Shown here: positions 35,555 through 48,662 of the stretch, piece by piece
How the letters are laid out: each line of letters starts with the position of its first letter
Position numbering within the stretch: the first letter of the stretch is position 1
Assembly: GCA_019914995.1 (NCBI GenBank)
Contig: CM034126.1
Coordinates: forward strand, 14,637,001-14,701,000
Direction of reading: 5' to 3'
Source: Acanthochlamys bracteata
Taxonomy: Eukaryota; Streptophyta; Magnoliopsida; Pandanales; Velloziaceae
Length of the DNA stretch: 64,000 nt
Notes under the pieces: generated by a model
Databases searched by the model: none
The model's input: the letters and a program-made list of their open reading frames with translations, nothing else
Told to the model about the DNA's origin: nothing
Program-made: the position numbers and the translations under genes

Positions 35555-38500
35555 ATGGCTTATATCAAATCAAGAACTCTGAGGTATTTCGTATTAGTAA
35601 TTCCATATAACAAAGTGTACTTTCTTATTTATATCTTATCAAAAGTTCTCCAAGACATAAAGAGCCATAGGAATTACTATTAGGACATATATAACGAAAG
35701 AGCTATACTATGATTTGCAGAATCATAGTCTAACCAAGTGTATTGCATTATATATAGGAATGAGTAATTAGCATATCAATCTACTTGATTATTGTATTGT
35801 TGCATAGTTTGGTGTGTGTAGCTCTTTAAGAATTACCATGAAGTAATCAGTAATCTTGTTCTCTATATAATGGCACAACCCTTCCGAACAAGTCGTGGTG
35901 AACCCAAGTTTGATTCCACAAGTAGCTCGTAGAAGGGATTTTCTGTTGATTCGTCTTGTCATTGAAAGTTTTTTTTTTATCTTTAGCATCATTTTAATCA
36001 AAAAGTTGTGCTAAATCTTTCTTTAATTCTTTCAGATTCGATGATGATATTGAAGCTCCGAAATCAAAGGTGCGTAGAAGTAACACATCACTTAAGCACG
36101 CACACAATAGAGATGGAACAAAGGTGTGTGGCTTTGGATCCAAGGTCTGTCCTGAGATGGCCTGCAAGACCCTTAAGCAAAAAGTACTATCTCGGGTGTT
36201 CTCCGAAGATTATGATTTGCAGAATATTGAGAAGAAGCTCTTTGATCCTCTAGGCCCCATTATCCACAAATGGAACAAAATCTTCTTAGTAGTGTGTCTA
36301 GTTTCTCTCTTCGTTGACCCGCTATTTTTCTACTTACCGGGAGCACAAGATGTTTCATGCATATACATAGGTGTTCCTCTTGAAGTTGCACTAACAGTCC
36401 TGCGCACACTAGCCGACTTGTTTTACGTTGTTCAGATTTTCATTCGTTTCCATACTGCATATGTTGCTCCTTCCTCTCGCGTATTTGGTAGAGGTGAGCT
36501 TGTCATAGAGCCTTCAAAGATCACATCGAGATATCTCTCTGGTGGCTTCTGGTTTGATCTCATTGCTGCATTACCCCTTCCACAGGTACGAAAATCTGAG
36601 CTATAAACTTTTGTCTTAATCTTTCAAGAATGATACTCTTAAGTGTTTACGTTGTCAAAACTTCTTATATTATGTTCAGAAATGATAGTGATTCGTGGAT
36701 AGTTTTATGTTTCCATTTAACTAAAAAAGAAGTATAGAAGACAGAAATCATCAAACTAAAATTGATCGTTGCTATTTCTTTCAGTTCCTAATATGGGCAG
36801 TAATTCCAAACCTCAGAGGCTCTCCTATGACCAACATTAAGAACGTAATTCGGTTCTGCATCATCTTTCAGTACCTTCCAAGGCTCTATCTGATACTTCC
36901 ACTCTCATCTCAAATTGTGAAGACAAGCGGGGTGGTCATTGAAACAGCATGGGCTGGAGCTGCATACAATCTAATGCTTTACATGCTCGCAAGTCATGTG
37001 AGTATTTGAAACTTGCTTTAAGTTAAATTTTTATCTTTTTGAGAAGTATACTAAATTTAGCATCTATTCACTTTGCTGGCTAATGTATATATATAACATC
37101 AGAGATATGCTGAAGTCAGCAAAACACAGTATTGTTGTTAGAGAACATCATAGAGTTTATAGATGTTTACTCGTCTACCTGTTGAGATATGTTTGTTTAA
37201 CCATTGCATTATCTGGGTCAAGGTTATATAGAAAAACTCTGTCAAGCAAACTATGAACCTGCGTATTTTGCCAGCACTGTATTCTAAGATCAATTATTAG
37301 ACTATACCTGTATCCTTTTGGGGTTCAGTAATACTTATTTTGGTGCACTGAGAATTCTCTGATTTTTCAGAAGATGTTTTTTTGTTAGGTACTAGGAGCA
37401 TCTTGGTATCTTCTATCAATAGAGCGTCAAGAAGCATGTTGGAGAGCAGCTTGCAGGCAGGAAACCCCCTCTTGCCGGTACAGCTTTCTCGACTGCAGAA
37501 GAATTGATTCATCTCGGGATAATTGGTTTCGAACTAGTAATCTGACAGATTTATGCGATTCAGAAAATAATTTTTATCAGTTCGGAATATATGCTGATGC
37601 AGTTCATGAACATATTGCATCCTCGCCCTTCTTGGAAAAATACTTCTATTGCTTCTGGTGGGGTTTGAAGAACCTGAGGTAAGATTAGGCATCCATCTTC
37701 ATAAAATTTCCAAGTACTCAATTTAGATTAATATTTTTTCGTGTCACGGTATTTACAAATCCCATGTACAGCTGTTTGGGGCAAAATTTGAACACAAGCA
37801 CTTCTGTAGGAGAGATAACCTTTGCAATCATCATCGCAGTTCTTGGATTGGTGCTCTTTGGATTGCTCATTGGCAATATGCAAGTAAGTATCCAAGAATC
37901 TATCAGTAAAATCTGAAATACATAAGAAGACTTATTCAATTCACTTGATTGAAAATTGGGCAAAACTTCTAGTTGAAGCTTTTGAAATTAAACACTGAAA
38001 ATTGTAGGGAAAAACGCAAACTTTATAATAATGAATCGAAGGTGACTAATTTTCACCGAATTCTGTGTGCTTCCAATTGATCACTTACGTAATTGCATGA
38101 GCAAGCAGACCTTAAATGTCTATTCTCTCAGTTGTACTTGTACCCCTGAATAACTTCCCAGTAGCATGATACGAAACCTGTTACTGATTTGCTTCTAATA
38201 GTTAATTGCATGCGCGCATGCAGTCCTACCTTGAATCAACAACAGCCAGGATCGAGGAATGGAGGGTGAAGAGAACCGACATTGAACGATGGATGCGACA
38301 CCGGCAGTTGCCTCCGGAGCTGCAAGAATGTGTTCGGCGCTATGATCAGTACCGCTGGGTGGCCACCCGCGGCGTTGATGAGGAGGCACTGATTAAAGGC
38401 CTGCCGTTGGACCTCCGGAGAGAGATCAAACGCCATCTCTGCCTCGACCTTGTTCGCCGGGTATTTTTCACAGCACTTGTTCCATGATGCCAATATCCAA

Positions 38501-39239
38501 TTCTACAATTTAAACAAGCAAACTGATAAGGCAATATGTGACACATAACATGCAGGTTCCATTGCTTGACCAGATGGACGACCGAATACTGGACGCTGTA
38601 TGTGAACGGCTCAGGCCAGCATTATATACACCTAGAACATGCTTAGTCCGGGAGATGGATCCTGTGAACGAGATGCTATTCATTATCCGAGGACACCTAG
38701 ATTCCTCGACAACAAATGGTGGCCGGACAGGATTCTTCAATGCATGCCGCATTGGCCCAGGTGACTTCTGTGGCGAAGAGCTTCTCACCTGGGCGCTTGA
38801 CCCCCGTCCCCCCAGTGGCCGCCTGCTGCCTACATCAACACGAACAGTTCGTGCAGTATCTGAAGTTGAAGCTTTTGCGCTAGTTGCTGATGATCTAAAA
38901 TTTGTTGCAGCACAGTTCCGGCGACTGCACAGCAAGCAGATGCGGCGTAGGTTCCGTTTCTACTCTCATCAGTGGCGTACATGGGCTGCTTGCTCCATAC
39001 AAGCAGCATGGCGGCGGCAGAGGAGAAGGCGGTCATCTGTGGAGCTGAACATGCTTATGGAGTCAGCCGATAGTCCTGCACCTGGCACAGGGACGGCAGT
39101 CTTTGTGGCAAAGCCTGTTGCTAGCGCCCGAAGAGATGGTGACCGAAGAGGAGTTGAAATTGTTGTTGCAAGTAAGCATTTCGGAATGAGAAAAAAGAAG
39201 CCTGTGGATCCAGATTTCTCCTTGGAAGATGAAGGGTAG
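35555..39239 (+). CDS. CNGC15: Cyclic nucleotide-gated ion channel, CNGC15-like (group III)
   Basis: CNGCs are tetrameric cation (calcium) channels regulated by calmodulin. Seven exons: 35555-35583, 36036-36585, 36785-36997, 37389-37678, 37772-37883, 38224-38460, 38556-39239. All junctions are GT..AG and in phase, giving 704 residues, the normal size. The 29-base first exon is inferred because MAYIKSRTLR joins to FDDDIE in exon 2, as in CNGC15 proteins (SR-x-x-RF-x-DD). Membrane segment S1 starts near residue 90 (WNKIFLVVCLVSLFVDPLFF). The pore filter is S-C-L-G-Q-N at about 361-366, where most relatives have Ser in place of Cys. The cyclic-nucleotide-binding domain follows from about 478, with RIGPGDFCGEELLTWAL near 540. 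A calmodulin-binding IQ-like motif (SIQAAWRR) lies near 623. Group III is clear; the exact member is my best guess. Plasma or nuclear membrane location cannot be told here. Confidence 0.93.
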
Positions 39240-41597
39240 CTTCAGCATAACTACTGATAGCCGTGTGCAGATTAAATAATTTTGTCAAGGAATGAACCTT
39301 GAAGTACATATACTGTTATCAATGTTGGATCTTGTATAGTTGTTAGTGGTAATTTGAGGATTTCTAATGGTTTGATTGTGCTGGAAGGTTAGCTGTCATC
39401 TATACAAGTTAGACTGAAGCTTCAGCAAACAATCCGAGCAACTCTTGTTGCCTGGACCACTATTTTGATTGACATTATTATCTACTACAAATATTTTTGT
39501 AATGTTACGTATATATCAGATGTATTTTCATGGTGATATATTGGTTAGTTGAAATGGTTGATTCATGAAGGCTGACAAGAATCAACTAAGGTTTGCTGGA
39601 GAGGCAACAGAGATGAGACAGAAGGTCCTTTTTGCTAGTGCATTTTATTCTCTGGTTTGCCATTGATTTATCTGTTTCCCTTTAAAAGCCGAGCATTTAC
39701 ATCCATTGATGAGAACCATGTTTTGTCTGACCGTTTGGTTTCAGGTTTTATTTGGTATATATAGGTATCATACACATTTATTCCATGGACCTACTGCCGA
39801 CGTGGAGGGGCACTCTCGCAAAATGTTGCTGTCATGATTTTATCGTTCAAAAACTTTTCATTTTCCTAGTTGATATTAATTATATCTCAAGTATTACAGG
39901 AAACATCGACTTGCAATTTGAACGAATATGTCGGTAGAAACGGCACCCCATCTGAGCTTCCCATCAATTATAATTCAGAAGAATGCATGCCAGAGATGCA
40001 AAAGAACATTTGTTGTTTGTAGTTGAAACGTTCAGGAAATAAAATAAAGACCAAAAATAAGAACAAGAACTGACTGACTTGAAATCAGAACAAAAATTAT
40101 TGAGTGCTACATGTTATCAGTAGTTGGAATGGCACATTGTATTCCGTCAATCTTCTGCGAATCTTTGTAAGCCATCCAAAACTTACCATGTATGAAACTT
40201 CTGAAAGAACAAGATATAGGCAAAACTTTAAGTACTACAATTATATGAGCTAGGGTGTGTAGTGTACTTGTCCTTATAAATAAATTACTAATTGAAACAA
40301 AAAGATAAAAAATGGCATGAATGACCGAAAGCAGCTTCGCATATATAATATATAGATCTTCATTGTGTTAAGTATAAAGAATGAGTTAAGCTAGTCCGAT
40401 ATGAATAAAATATAAGATGAAAGGTGGTTCAAATATTAGAGGGTTTCTAGACAATTGGCTTAAAACTTTTGATTGCATTGGACTTTTTAATGTATGGATT
40501 AGATCTTTGGGTGAAATCCGTATCTTGGGTTGGCTCCTTCAGTGTTGCATCTCCCTAACACATTGAACAATCTTGTACATGTAGTAGTCTGTACAACATA
40601 CTCAATTAGAATCTTGTGTAAAGTTGAACTATATATTGCTAATTATCACTACCACATTAATGATTACTCCTTTAACTTTCGCTATGTCCTCATGCCTTTT
40701 TATTTAATCAGTCACGATTTCCATTTGTTTTCATAAAATAAACAAATTTATTGTCCTGAAATATAGAAAATTAACCAATTAAAATAGTATTCATGTGAAC
40801 AGCTGGCTTATAGGCAGACACTGAGGGTAGGGTGTGTTCTATTTCATTGGAAGTGATTTGTTGAAAAAACGAGTTTTTTGAAAAGTGAGTTATAAAAAAA
40901 ACATTATTACAAAAGAACATAATAGGTCACATGTAGTGATTTTTGCTGGTGAAAAACAACAGACACTATGAGAAACTCAATTATATATTTTGTATTTTTA
41001 CAACTTTTACCAACTCTTTATCTAGTTGTGTTCTTTAATTCTATACAATTTCATTACCCATTCCCTACAACGTAGGAATTAATATAAATACCCTGTGCCT
41101 TTTTACTTTATGTACTTGTGTTAATTAACACAATATATCAATTAAAAACATGCTTAGCTCTTTTCATGACTCACACTACATCTACACCTTTCTATTTTCT
41201 TCCTTTTGTAACTTTTTGATGATGGCTTCAAAGTACTCATCAAGAACAAGCAATGTTTCATGAAAACTGCAGTGATTGTTATAGTTCTAGGCCACCCAAT
41301 TAATCCTACGTAATACCAATTCATTGCTTATGAATATTCTCATAAGCACCTCTTAAGGGTAATCAAACTAGTATCACCTTTAGTTTTAAAACATGAGTTT
41401 TAGATTTTGTTGCGTCTTAGTGTCTGTGAGCACGTGCGCATATTTGTTTTCTCAATATTGTTTATTATAATGAGCAAGGATGGATATATGGATAGGCCAC
41501 TCAAAACCCAAAAGTTTTGTCAAGATTTCTACAATCTTTCAAGTTTTCTCTTATTAGTTTAGTAGCAGTTGTAGTGGATGTTTGTCTGTCCCACTCA
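39240..41597. other. Intergenic DNA between CNGC and LOG genes
   Basis: CNGC 3' flank, then AT-rich intergenic DNA with no supported gene, RNA or defined transposon. Confidence 0.45.
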
Positions 41598-41605
41598 TAT
41601 ATAAT
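41598..41605 (+). promoter_or_regulatory. TATA box of the LOG gene
   Basis: TATATAAT lies about 55-60 bases before the LOG start codon, implying a short leader of about 30 bases. Confidence 0.5.
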
Positions 41606-41658
41606 AGACAATATTAGACAAAAGAAAGAAAGAAAAACAAAGGGGAGTGTAGTGTTCA

Positions 41659-44005
41659 ATGGAAGAAGAGATCAAGAAGGAATCAAGGTTCAAGAGGATA
41701 TGTGTGTTTTGTGGGAGTAGCCAAGGCAGGAAGAAGACTTATCAAGATGCTGCTGTTGAGCTTGGCAAGGAGTTGGTAGGTATTACCATTAGTGTTTTTA
41801 TGTATATGCTAATGAACTGTTTGATATGATTTATTTGCGAGGACTGGCATCTACTTCTTTGCAATGCTGTATATGGATTCTCTTGTTCTTCTTTTCATTA
41901 TGGGCCTTGTATTAGATTGCCCTTCTTCTAGCTTGATGTTTCTTGCTTAGTTCATCTGTAAAACCATATGGTCTTTGAATAGAATTGTTAAGTCTTGTTG
42001 TGAAGTGCAACCTTTTTGCCTTCCTGGCTCTGTTGCCTTGAGAAGCAGGAAGCTACTTGTTTAATGTCCATTACAGAGCTCATACTGTGACTGTTAAGCT
42101 TTTGGAATCATCTAACAAATAATTGCTGCACACCTAGCCAGCTATCTTCATCACGTAGTCTTCTTACTTTTTTGCATCTTGCTCCTTCATTTGCTCATCT
42201 TCTTGACCCCAATAATAGTGCGCAGCTCCCAAATTCTTTCTGGCAATACAAATTGTTGTTATTTTTCTATTTTTGTATATTTATTTATTGTTTACTGTTT
42301 TGGTTTCAGGTGTCAAGGAACATTGATCTAGTGTATGGAGGAGGGAGCGTGGGATTGATGGGTTTGATCTCACAGGCAGTCTATGATGGTGGGAGGCATG
42401 TTATTGGGTGAGTTTGGTTTTCGCAGCAATAATACATAATTCCTTCTTACCAATGTTAATATTATTGCTGCCACTGATTAGAAAAGAAAATATTGACTGT
42501 TTGTATTTCCCCCTTGTAGTGTTGTTGTGTTGTGTTTCTTCAGAAGCTGATTGACGTTTGTCTTCTTATTGTCTGATTTTTGTTTGCAGTGTCATTCCCA
42601 AGACTCTCATGCCCAGAGAGGTTTGACCCTTTTGCTATCTATCTATACACAAATTGAATATCATTAGTGTTCCTAATCATTATGTTGTATTTTAACCTTG
42701 ATGAACTTCACTCAATGTGAAGACGAACAGAACAGAACTTGGTGAACCTCTGCAGCCTTGAACTGAAAGCACTCATCATTTTCTTTCTCTGAATTCTCAC
42801 TTCATGCTACTAGTATACTATATATCTTCTTGGGAAATGATTCCAGTCTTTAAATAGGGAAAAGAAATCTGGCAGATTACCTGTTTGTTGCGTGCAAAAC
42901 ATTAAGAAAACAGTGTATATACGGAAATTTATCGCTGAGAAATGAATGTCGCTGTGCATTATCTTCTTGTGTTGCACTGCAATTGCAGATAACAGGTGAG
43001 ACAGTAGGAGAAGTGAAGGCAGTTGCAGACATGCACCAAAGGAAAGCAGAGATGGCAAGACAGTCTGATGCTTTTATTGCATTACCTGGTTAGTGTAATA
43101 CCTGCACTGCACTGATTGTTCTTTTTCATCTTTATTTATATCAATCAACAAATAGGAATTTCATGGATGTAAAACAACTGCAAAAGGACTCTTGACACCG
43201 TCACCTTCAAACTTCAATATGTAGCTTGTTGTTTGTGTGTTGCAGTGATTCAAAGTTCATATATACACCATAATGGAAATATGGAGCAAAAAGTGAATCA
43301 TGACCTTTGGCTATTAACTTGAAGTTATATATAGTAGTAACAAGTATAGGAAGTGAACATTAACTATATATCTCTTTCTTGGCAATATTGTAAAACTTGT
43401 CAAAATCAAAATGCATCGGAAAATGTTCTTTTTCCGTCGATAAATCTCTTTGAACGTCTATGAACTGCTATTAGAGTTGTACTCTGAAAATTTTTGCAGA
43501 TGCTGATAAAATAATTGTGGAACAGGAGGGTATGGAACTCTAGAGGAGCTGCTTGAAGTAATAACTTGGGCTCAACTTGGCATTCATGAAAAACCGGTAC
43601 AGATATATGACTACAGTTGCCATATCTTATACTTGTCACAATCAAAGAATGGATTGACAGTGTTTTTATGTGTCTGCTAAATATATAACTTAGGTGGGAC
43701 TGCTGAATGTGGATGGATACTACAACTCGCTGTTGTCATTCATCGACCAAGCTGTGGAGGAAGGATTCATCAAACCAAGCGCACGCCATATCTTCGTTTC
43801 TGCAGCGAGTTCCAAAGAACTGGTGAAGAAGTTGGAGGTAATATGTATCTGTAAAACTAATACTTGGGGTCTTATAATATGTGTGTATCTACTTGATCAG
43901 TTGATGAATTCCTCCTAAAATATACTGTAACGCAAACTCTGTCAGGAATATGTGCCGCGGCATGAAAGAGTTGTTCCGAAGCTAAACTGGGAGACTCAGA
44001 GATAG
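41659..44005 (+). CDS. LOG: LOG: cytokinin riboside 5'-monophosphate phosphoribohydrolase
   Basis: LOG enzymes release active free-base cytokinins from their nucleotides in one step, in cytosol and nucleus. Seven exons: 41659-41775, 42310-42407, 42590-42620, 42989-43088, 43526-43596, 43694-43837, 43946-44005. All have GT..AG junctions and matching phases, giving 206 residues, typical for LOG. Visible motifs are CVFCGSSQG (about residues 16-24), [10 protein letters not shown] (about 47-56), MHQRKAEMA, and the catalytic PGGYGTLEE near 114-122, which carries the diagnostic PGGxGTxxE with its essential Glu. The N-terminus [19 protein letters not shown] fits the family. The protein appears intact. 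Exon 3 is only 31 bases. Which LOG paralogue it is cannot be decided. Confidence 0.95.
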
Positions 44006-44894
44006 AGCAGCTGCTTGAGTATCCTTCAAAGAATGAGATATCTATCTAGGAGGGAAGAATAAAGGCTATCGTACACTGATCACTGATAATTTTCTGGCTG
44101 GCTGGCTGGCTAATCTCGTCAACGGCTTAACAAGATTATAATGGATATTTTAACGAACTATTTGTGGCTTTTTTCAGTGACGAGTAGAAATGAGAGAGCT
44201 TATAGCTTTCAAATTTTGTAAAGAAGAAAACCCATCAGGATTGTAAGCGCTAGCTTAATAAGGCTTTTTCAAGTGCATCTATATTATAACACACTAAATT
44301 TTTTCTTTAATTTATTTTAAAATAATTAAAATATAAAAGTTAATTTCATTTGTAACTCAAATTTTAAAGAATTTATTTTTTATTTTTACGAAATTCAATT
44401 AAATACACTCTAAAACGCGCTTTGCCAGATTTCATATGAGTTTGAATCTTTTAAAAAAAAATCATACATTACTGAAAAATATTACCAAATTCGTGTCAAA
44501 TTAATTTGACTAAAAGTTTTCTAAGTGTGACCGGAGTTTTGCCACAAAATTCTGTGTCTGATGTATCACGAAATAGAAATAAACATATAATAAATTTCAA
44601 AACAATCACTTTGATATTATTTTAAGAAAAATTATTAATTTTTAGCCTTAACCGGTTCGATTCCTTACATATGGTCGGTTCAGAATTTTGTTAACCGAGC
44701 GGTCCAAGACCGAAACCGAAATCGGATCCTATTCAATTTAGCCCTTGCGTTCTCTATATCTCTAGAGCCTTCTCCCAAATCTTTCTGCAACCATTTACAT
44801 ATTTCCCCCCTTCCTTTGTTAGAATTTTTATATCAATTCCCCGCCCTGCTGTTCTTCGCGAACCTTAATCGCTCCGTGCTCTAGCAATCAAATC
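44006..44894. other. Intergenic DNA with a partial family B element
   Basis: LOG 3' flank and PAM16 upstream region. The stretch 44305-44421 matches the right half of a reversed family B element, for example TTTTTACGAAATTCAATTAA and the final AAAACGCGC, so it is a truncated or internally deleted copy. No gene. Confidence 0.45.
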
Positions 44895-47164
44895 ATGGTC
44901 AGTTGCCTCTCTTCTCTGATCGATCTCTTGGAGTTTACAGGAATTAACGGTCTTTTTGAGAAAATTGGTGCTATTTTGTGCTAAACGTTATCTCTTTTTG
45001 TTTCTTCTGGTTCAGTAATGGTATTTCTGGAGAATTTCATGTCTTTCTCATGATTTTAGTTAAAGGTTCGATTTTTCACATCTTTCTGGATCAAAATTTT
45101 TCTAAGAATGTTAAAATCTAGATCTAAGATAATTTCACGCTTCTTGAAAGAAGAAAACGTTTTTAAGTTTTGGTTGGAAACCAGTATGTTGATGTATTGT
45201 AATGCCCATAGTGTTTACATTATTTTTTCCCATGGTACCAAATGAATGAGGTGCATTTTCATACCATGTAGTGTTATGATACTTGAAATCTTGCTTTGAC
45301 AAGAGAGAGTCGAAAACTTTAGCAAGGTATGCATTGCATGACAAAATCTTTTATAAGTGTGATATTCGTGTAGTAAGCTGATAGATTTTTGTCTGTATGA
45401 TTATCTGATGATCGTGAAATTTCTTGATCCTTTGGTGCCTGATCAACAACTCATGATGCGTTGTTGACTTGAGGACATGAATGATAATGTGGCTATTTCT
45501 ACCTTGCATAGCATTTTGCACGGACTGCCTGAAAGATGAAAAGGAAATCTGGGAAAACATCCTGACAGCACAGAATCCTTTGCTTGAGATTCGCCTTCAT
45601 ATTCTGCTATTTTTTCATTGGCAAGCGGAAGTGCGGTCCTTTTCGCAAAAATGGATTTTTGAAAGTAAAATATTCAGTAGGATATCACCATTAATATGTT
45701 GATGACTACAAAATGGAGAACTTGGAGAATTCTGATGGTGGTGGCTGTTTAATTTAGAACTGCAATTCCTCCTGGATCATTGTTGATGATTGAATTCTGA
45801 AATGTTGGATTTTGTAATTATGATATCCACAATGCTTTCATCATGTGAAACTTTCCATCATTATGAAGTCCTTTTATTTCAGATACAACTCTAGTCATTA
45901 TTGAAGATGTATGAATGTGCTAACATGTCCTGAAATGGAATTACTATTTCAACTGTTGTATTTAAAGTATGGTCACTTCCATCCAGCTAATGGTGTTCTG
46001 GTTGCATGTGATTGAAGTTGAAGATTTTATCTCTCTTTCATCTTGTCACAAGCCTGCTTCTCTAGTTTATGCTCTCGGTCGTCCCCCAGCATATATTGAG
46101 CATCTTTGTGCAGCAAGTTTCTTGCTTAATTGTATTGATGGTCCTTTAAGATGTAGTTTGAACACTATTATTGTGCAGAACCGTTTCTTAATGACTTAAA
46201 GAATCGATCTTCTGCATCTGTGTTGTTCCGTCCCTTGACATTGTAACCACACTATTCTATGATTTGGATTGTTGCATCTAATTTTTAGAGCAACTAAATG
46301 CTTTATTGGAATAACTTGTTCTTGTTGTTCGGATAGCTGATCTCTGGAAAACATATTTGGACGTAGGCTGCAAAGCTTCTTGCCAATCTTATTGTAATTG
46401 GAGCTGGAGTATTAGGACGGGCAGCTGTTCAAGCATACAGGAAGGCACTTGAAAGTAAGTTGCCTGTATACTAAGATAATGGCAACCTGATTTTATGTGC
46501 TCTTTCACTTTCCACGTCTAACATATGTTTTGCCTGAGAATATAGGAGATGCTTAAACTTCTTTCATTGATATGATGACTGGAGTCGTAGTATTCCTTCT
46601 TTCCTGTTGAAGTTTTAGGAATTTTACATGATAATGATATAAAAGCTATTAAGTTTCTCCCTTCGTGGAGTCAGCAGCGTTCTATTTATTCCCAGCTTGT
46701 TGAAAGACAATGTGAAATACCTTCTGAAATTAATCTGCTCGTTAATAGCAAAGGTTATGAGCTAACAATACCATGTGGTTGATGCATTCTTTAACAATTT
46801 TCTGCTTCCTTAGATGCCAATAAAACTGGAGTTGCTCATGAGACAATGAGCACAATCCGCAGAGCAAGCAAGGCCATGACTGAGCAGGAGGCGAGACAAA
46901 TATTAGGAGTGGATGAGGGAGCAACTTGGGAAGAGATAATGAAGGTCGATATAAAATCACTTTCCTGCTTTGATGCATCAATATTTAATTTGGGCGGTCG
47001 TTTATGGAAAATTTGGGGTTGTTTGTTTCTCTGTGTTGCAGAGGTATGATACCTTGTTCGAGAGGAACGCTCAGAGCGGCAGCTTCTACCTGCAGTCAAA
47101 AGTCCACAGAGCTAAAGAGCGGTTAGAGGCTGTATACCAACAAAAAAGCGAAGGAACAAGTTAA
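44895..47164 (+). CDS. PAM16: PAM16/TIM16, mitochondrial import motor subunit
   Basis: PAM16 is a J-like protein of the TIM23 import motor; it binds PAM18 and restrains its stimulation of mitochondrial Hsp70. In Arabidopsis the homologue (MUSE5) damps immunity. Four coding exons: 44895-44897, 46367-46454, 46814-46944, 47042-47164, giving 114 residues, full length. The first exon contributes only the ATG, followed at once by donor GTCAGT; exon 2 then begins AAKLLANLIVIGAGVLGRAA, exactly as PAM16 proteins run after Met1. Exons 3 and 4 supply MTEQEARQILGV, WEEIMKRYDTLFERN and SGSFYLQSKVHRAKERLE, the degenerate J-domain without HPD. Intron 1 is about 1.5 kb. Coding is intact. The single-codon exon is inferred from phase and family alignment; the ATG is preceded by TC rather than a strong context. 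Confidence 0.92.
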
Positions 47165-47872
47165 CCTTGTTTGGTACGAGCTATCTTGAAATTGAAGGGA
47201 AGATCTCATCCGATAAAGACTATAGGCATTGTAGCAACTGTACATTATTACATATCTTCTCTTCCGATAATTACAGCAATGCAGGGAGGAATAACAAGGC
47301 TTCACCGTATCAGTAAAGTGGTATTTATTATTCTTTTAGGTAGTAATGGCATGTAAAGAACTCTGTTGGAAGAAAATGGCACTGTGTGTGGTAACTGACA
47401 GCTTTAGATGATTAGTTTCTTGGACGGAGAGTGTGCTGTAAGTTTTCTCAAGGAAAAGAAAGAAAGAAAAAAATCAAAACAAGAAAAGCTAAATACCGTT
47501 CTCTGAAATTTGGTATGTTGTTCTTATCAGAAATGGGTCAACCAGTTTCATTATTTTCCTTTTTCTTTCTTTTTGTTGTTTTTGTTGTTTTTGTTCTTTT
47601 TCCTTTTAAGTATTTTTCATGATTACTATTATTCTCTAAATAGTCTAACTGTTACTTTCGGTCATGGTATGCATGTTATTACCCGTTCTTACGCGGAGGA
47701 GAATTAAATAAATTACAAATTTTAGTACCAAAGATAGTTACTTATTTATTAAATTAGCAAAGTTTAGTCATTTAGATTTTATTTTAAACCAATTTCATCC
47801 TTTCTCCTTTACACAGGGATTCTAATGTGCTAATAAAATTAGAAATACTTTGTATGTGCAAAATATTCTGCC
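47165..47872. other. Intergenic DNA between PAM16 and epsin
   Basis: PAM16 3' flank, with a (TTTTTGTTG)n-like T-rich tract near 47568-47610, then upstream DNA of the epsin gene. No gene. Confidence 0.45.
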
Positions 47873-48577
47873 TATAAATATGTGTAAAGACTTTCTAATT
47901 TTTCTTGTTTTCTTTTTTCCGTTGTGTTTGAATTATTATTTCTCTCTCGCTCCTCTCGTCTGTCCTTGTTCCTCTCTCGATCTATCATTCATACTTTCTT
48001 TTCTTTAGCATCTTTTTAGTGGATCAAGAAATTTTTAGCTCGATTAGATCCTCGATCAGGTACGTTTACGTATTTTTTCTTTCAGATTTTTTTTTCTTAG
48101 TTGATTTTCTGTTCTGCATCAATTTTTCCTTTTTTCACCCGTATTGGATCGTGTTTAGATCTCATTGACTTCTATACGCTTTAAGATTATGTATCTAAGA
48201 ATTTTCTTTTAACATTTTCTTTGGATGGAAATGTATCATCTTCTTTTAATTTCTTATTATTTTCAATCCTGATGCGAATTGGTTCATTCAACAGACATCA
48301 GTTTGGTGGTTTTTTTCTTGTTCAATGTTTATATTTTCATGATTTGTACTTTGTTTTTTTTTTTTCAAATATTACCAAGTAAGTTTTGATGAAATAATTG
48401 CTTGCGCCGTAATGAAAGGGTCGGGATTTGATGTCGTAATATTATCACTGTTTGCAAATTTTTGCTTCTCATATGAAGATAGAATTCTTGCATATCCAAG
48501 TTACATGTAAATTTAAGCTTTTTTTGTTAACTCAATGTGCAAATATTCATTTCTGTATATGATTTATTCATCTGCAG
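47873..48577 (+). promoter_or_regulatory. Epsin promoter: TATA box, pyrimidine-rich leader and 5' UTR intron
   Basis: TATAAATA at 47873-47880 is followed by a CT-rich tract (about 47940-47990), typical of plant core promoters. The leader probably contains an intron from 48060 (CAG|GTACGT) to 48577 (TCATCTGCAG), since the coding start lies only at 48663 and both splice signals are strong. Leader introns often raise expression in plants. Confidence 0.55.
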
Positions 48578-48662
48578 TGGTTTCTTCCAGTGTGGCAGTT
48601 CCAGCTGATGATACTTTGTGCAAAACGAGCAGATTAAGTAGCGTGAATTTGCCCTAGGGATA

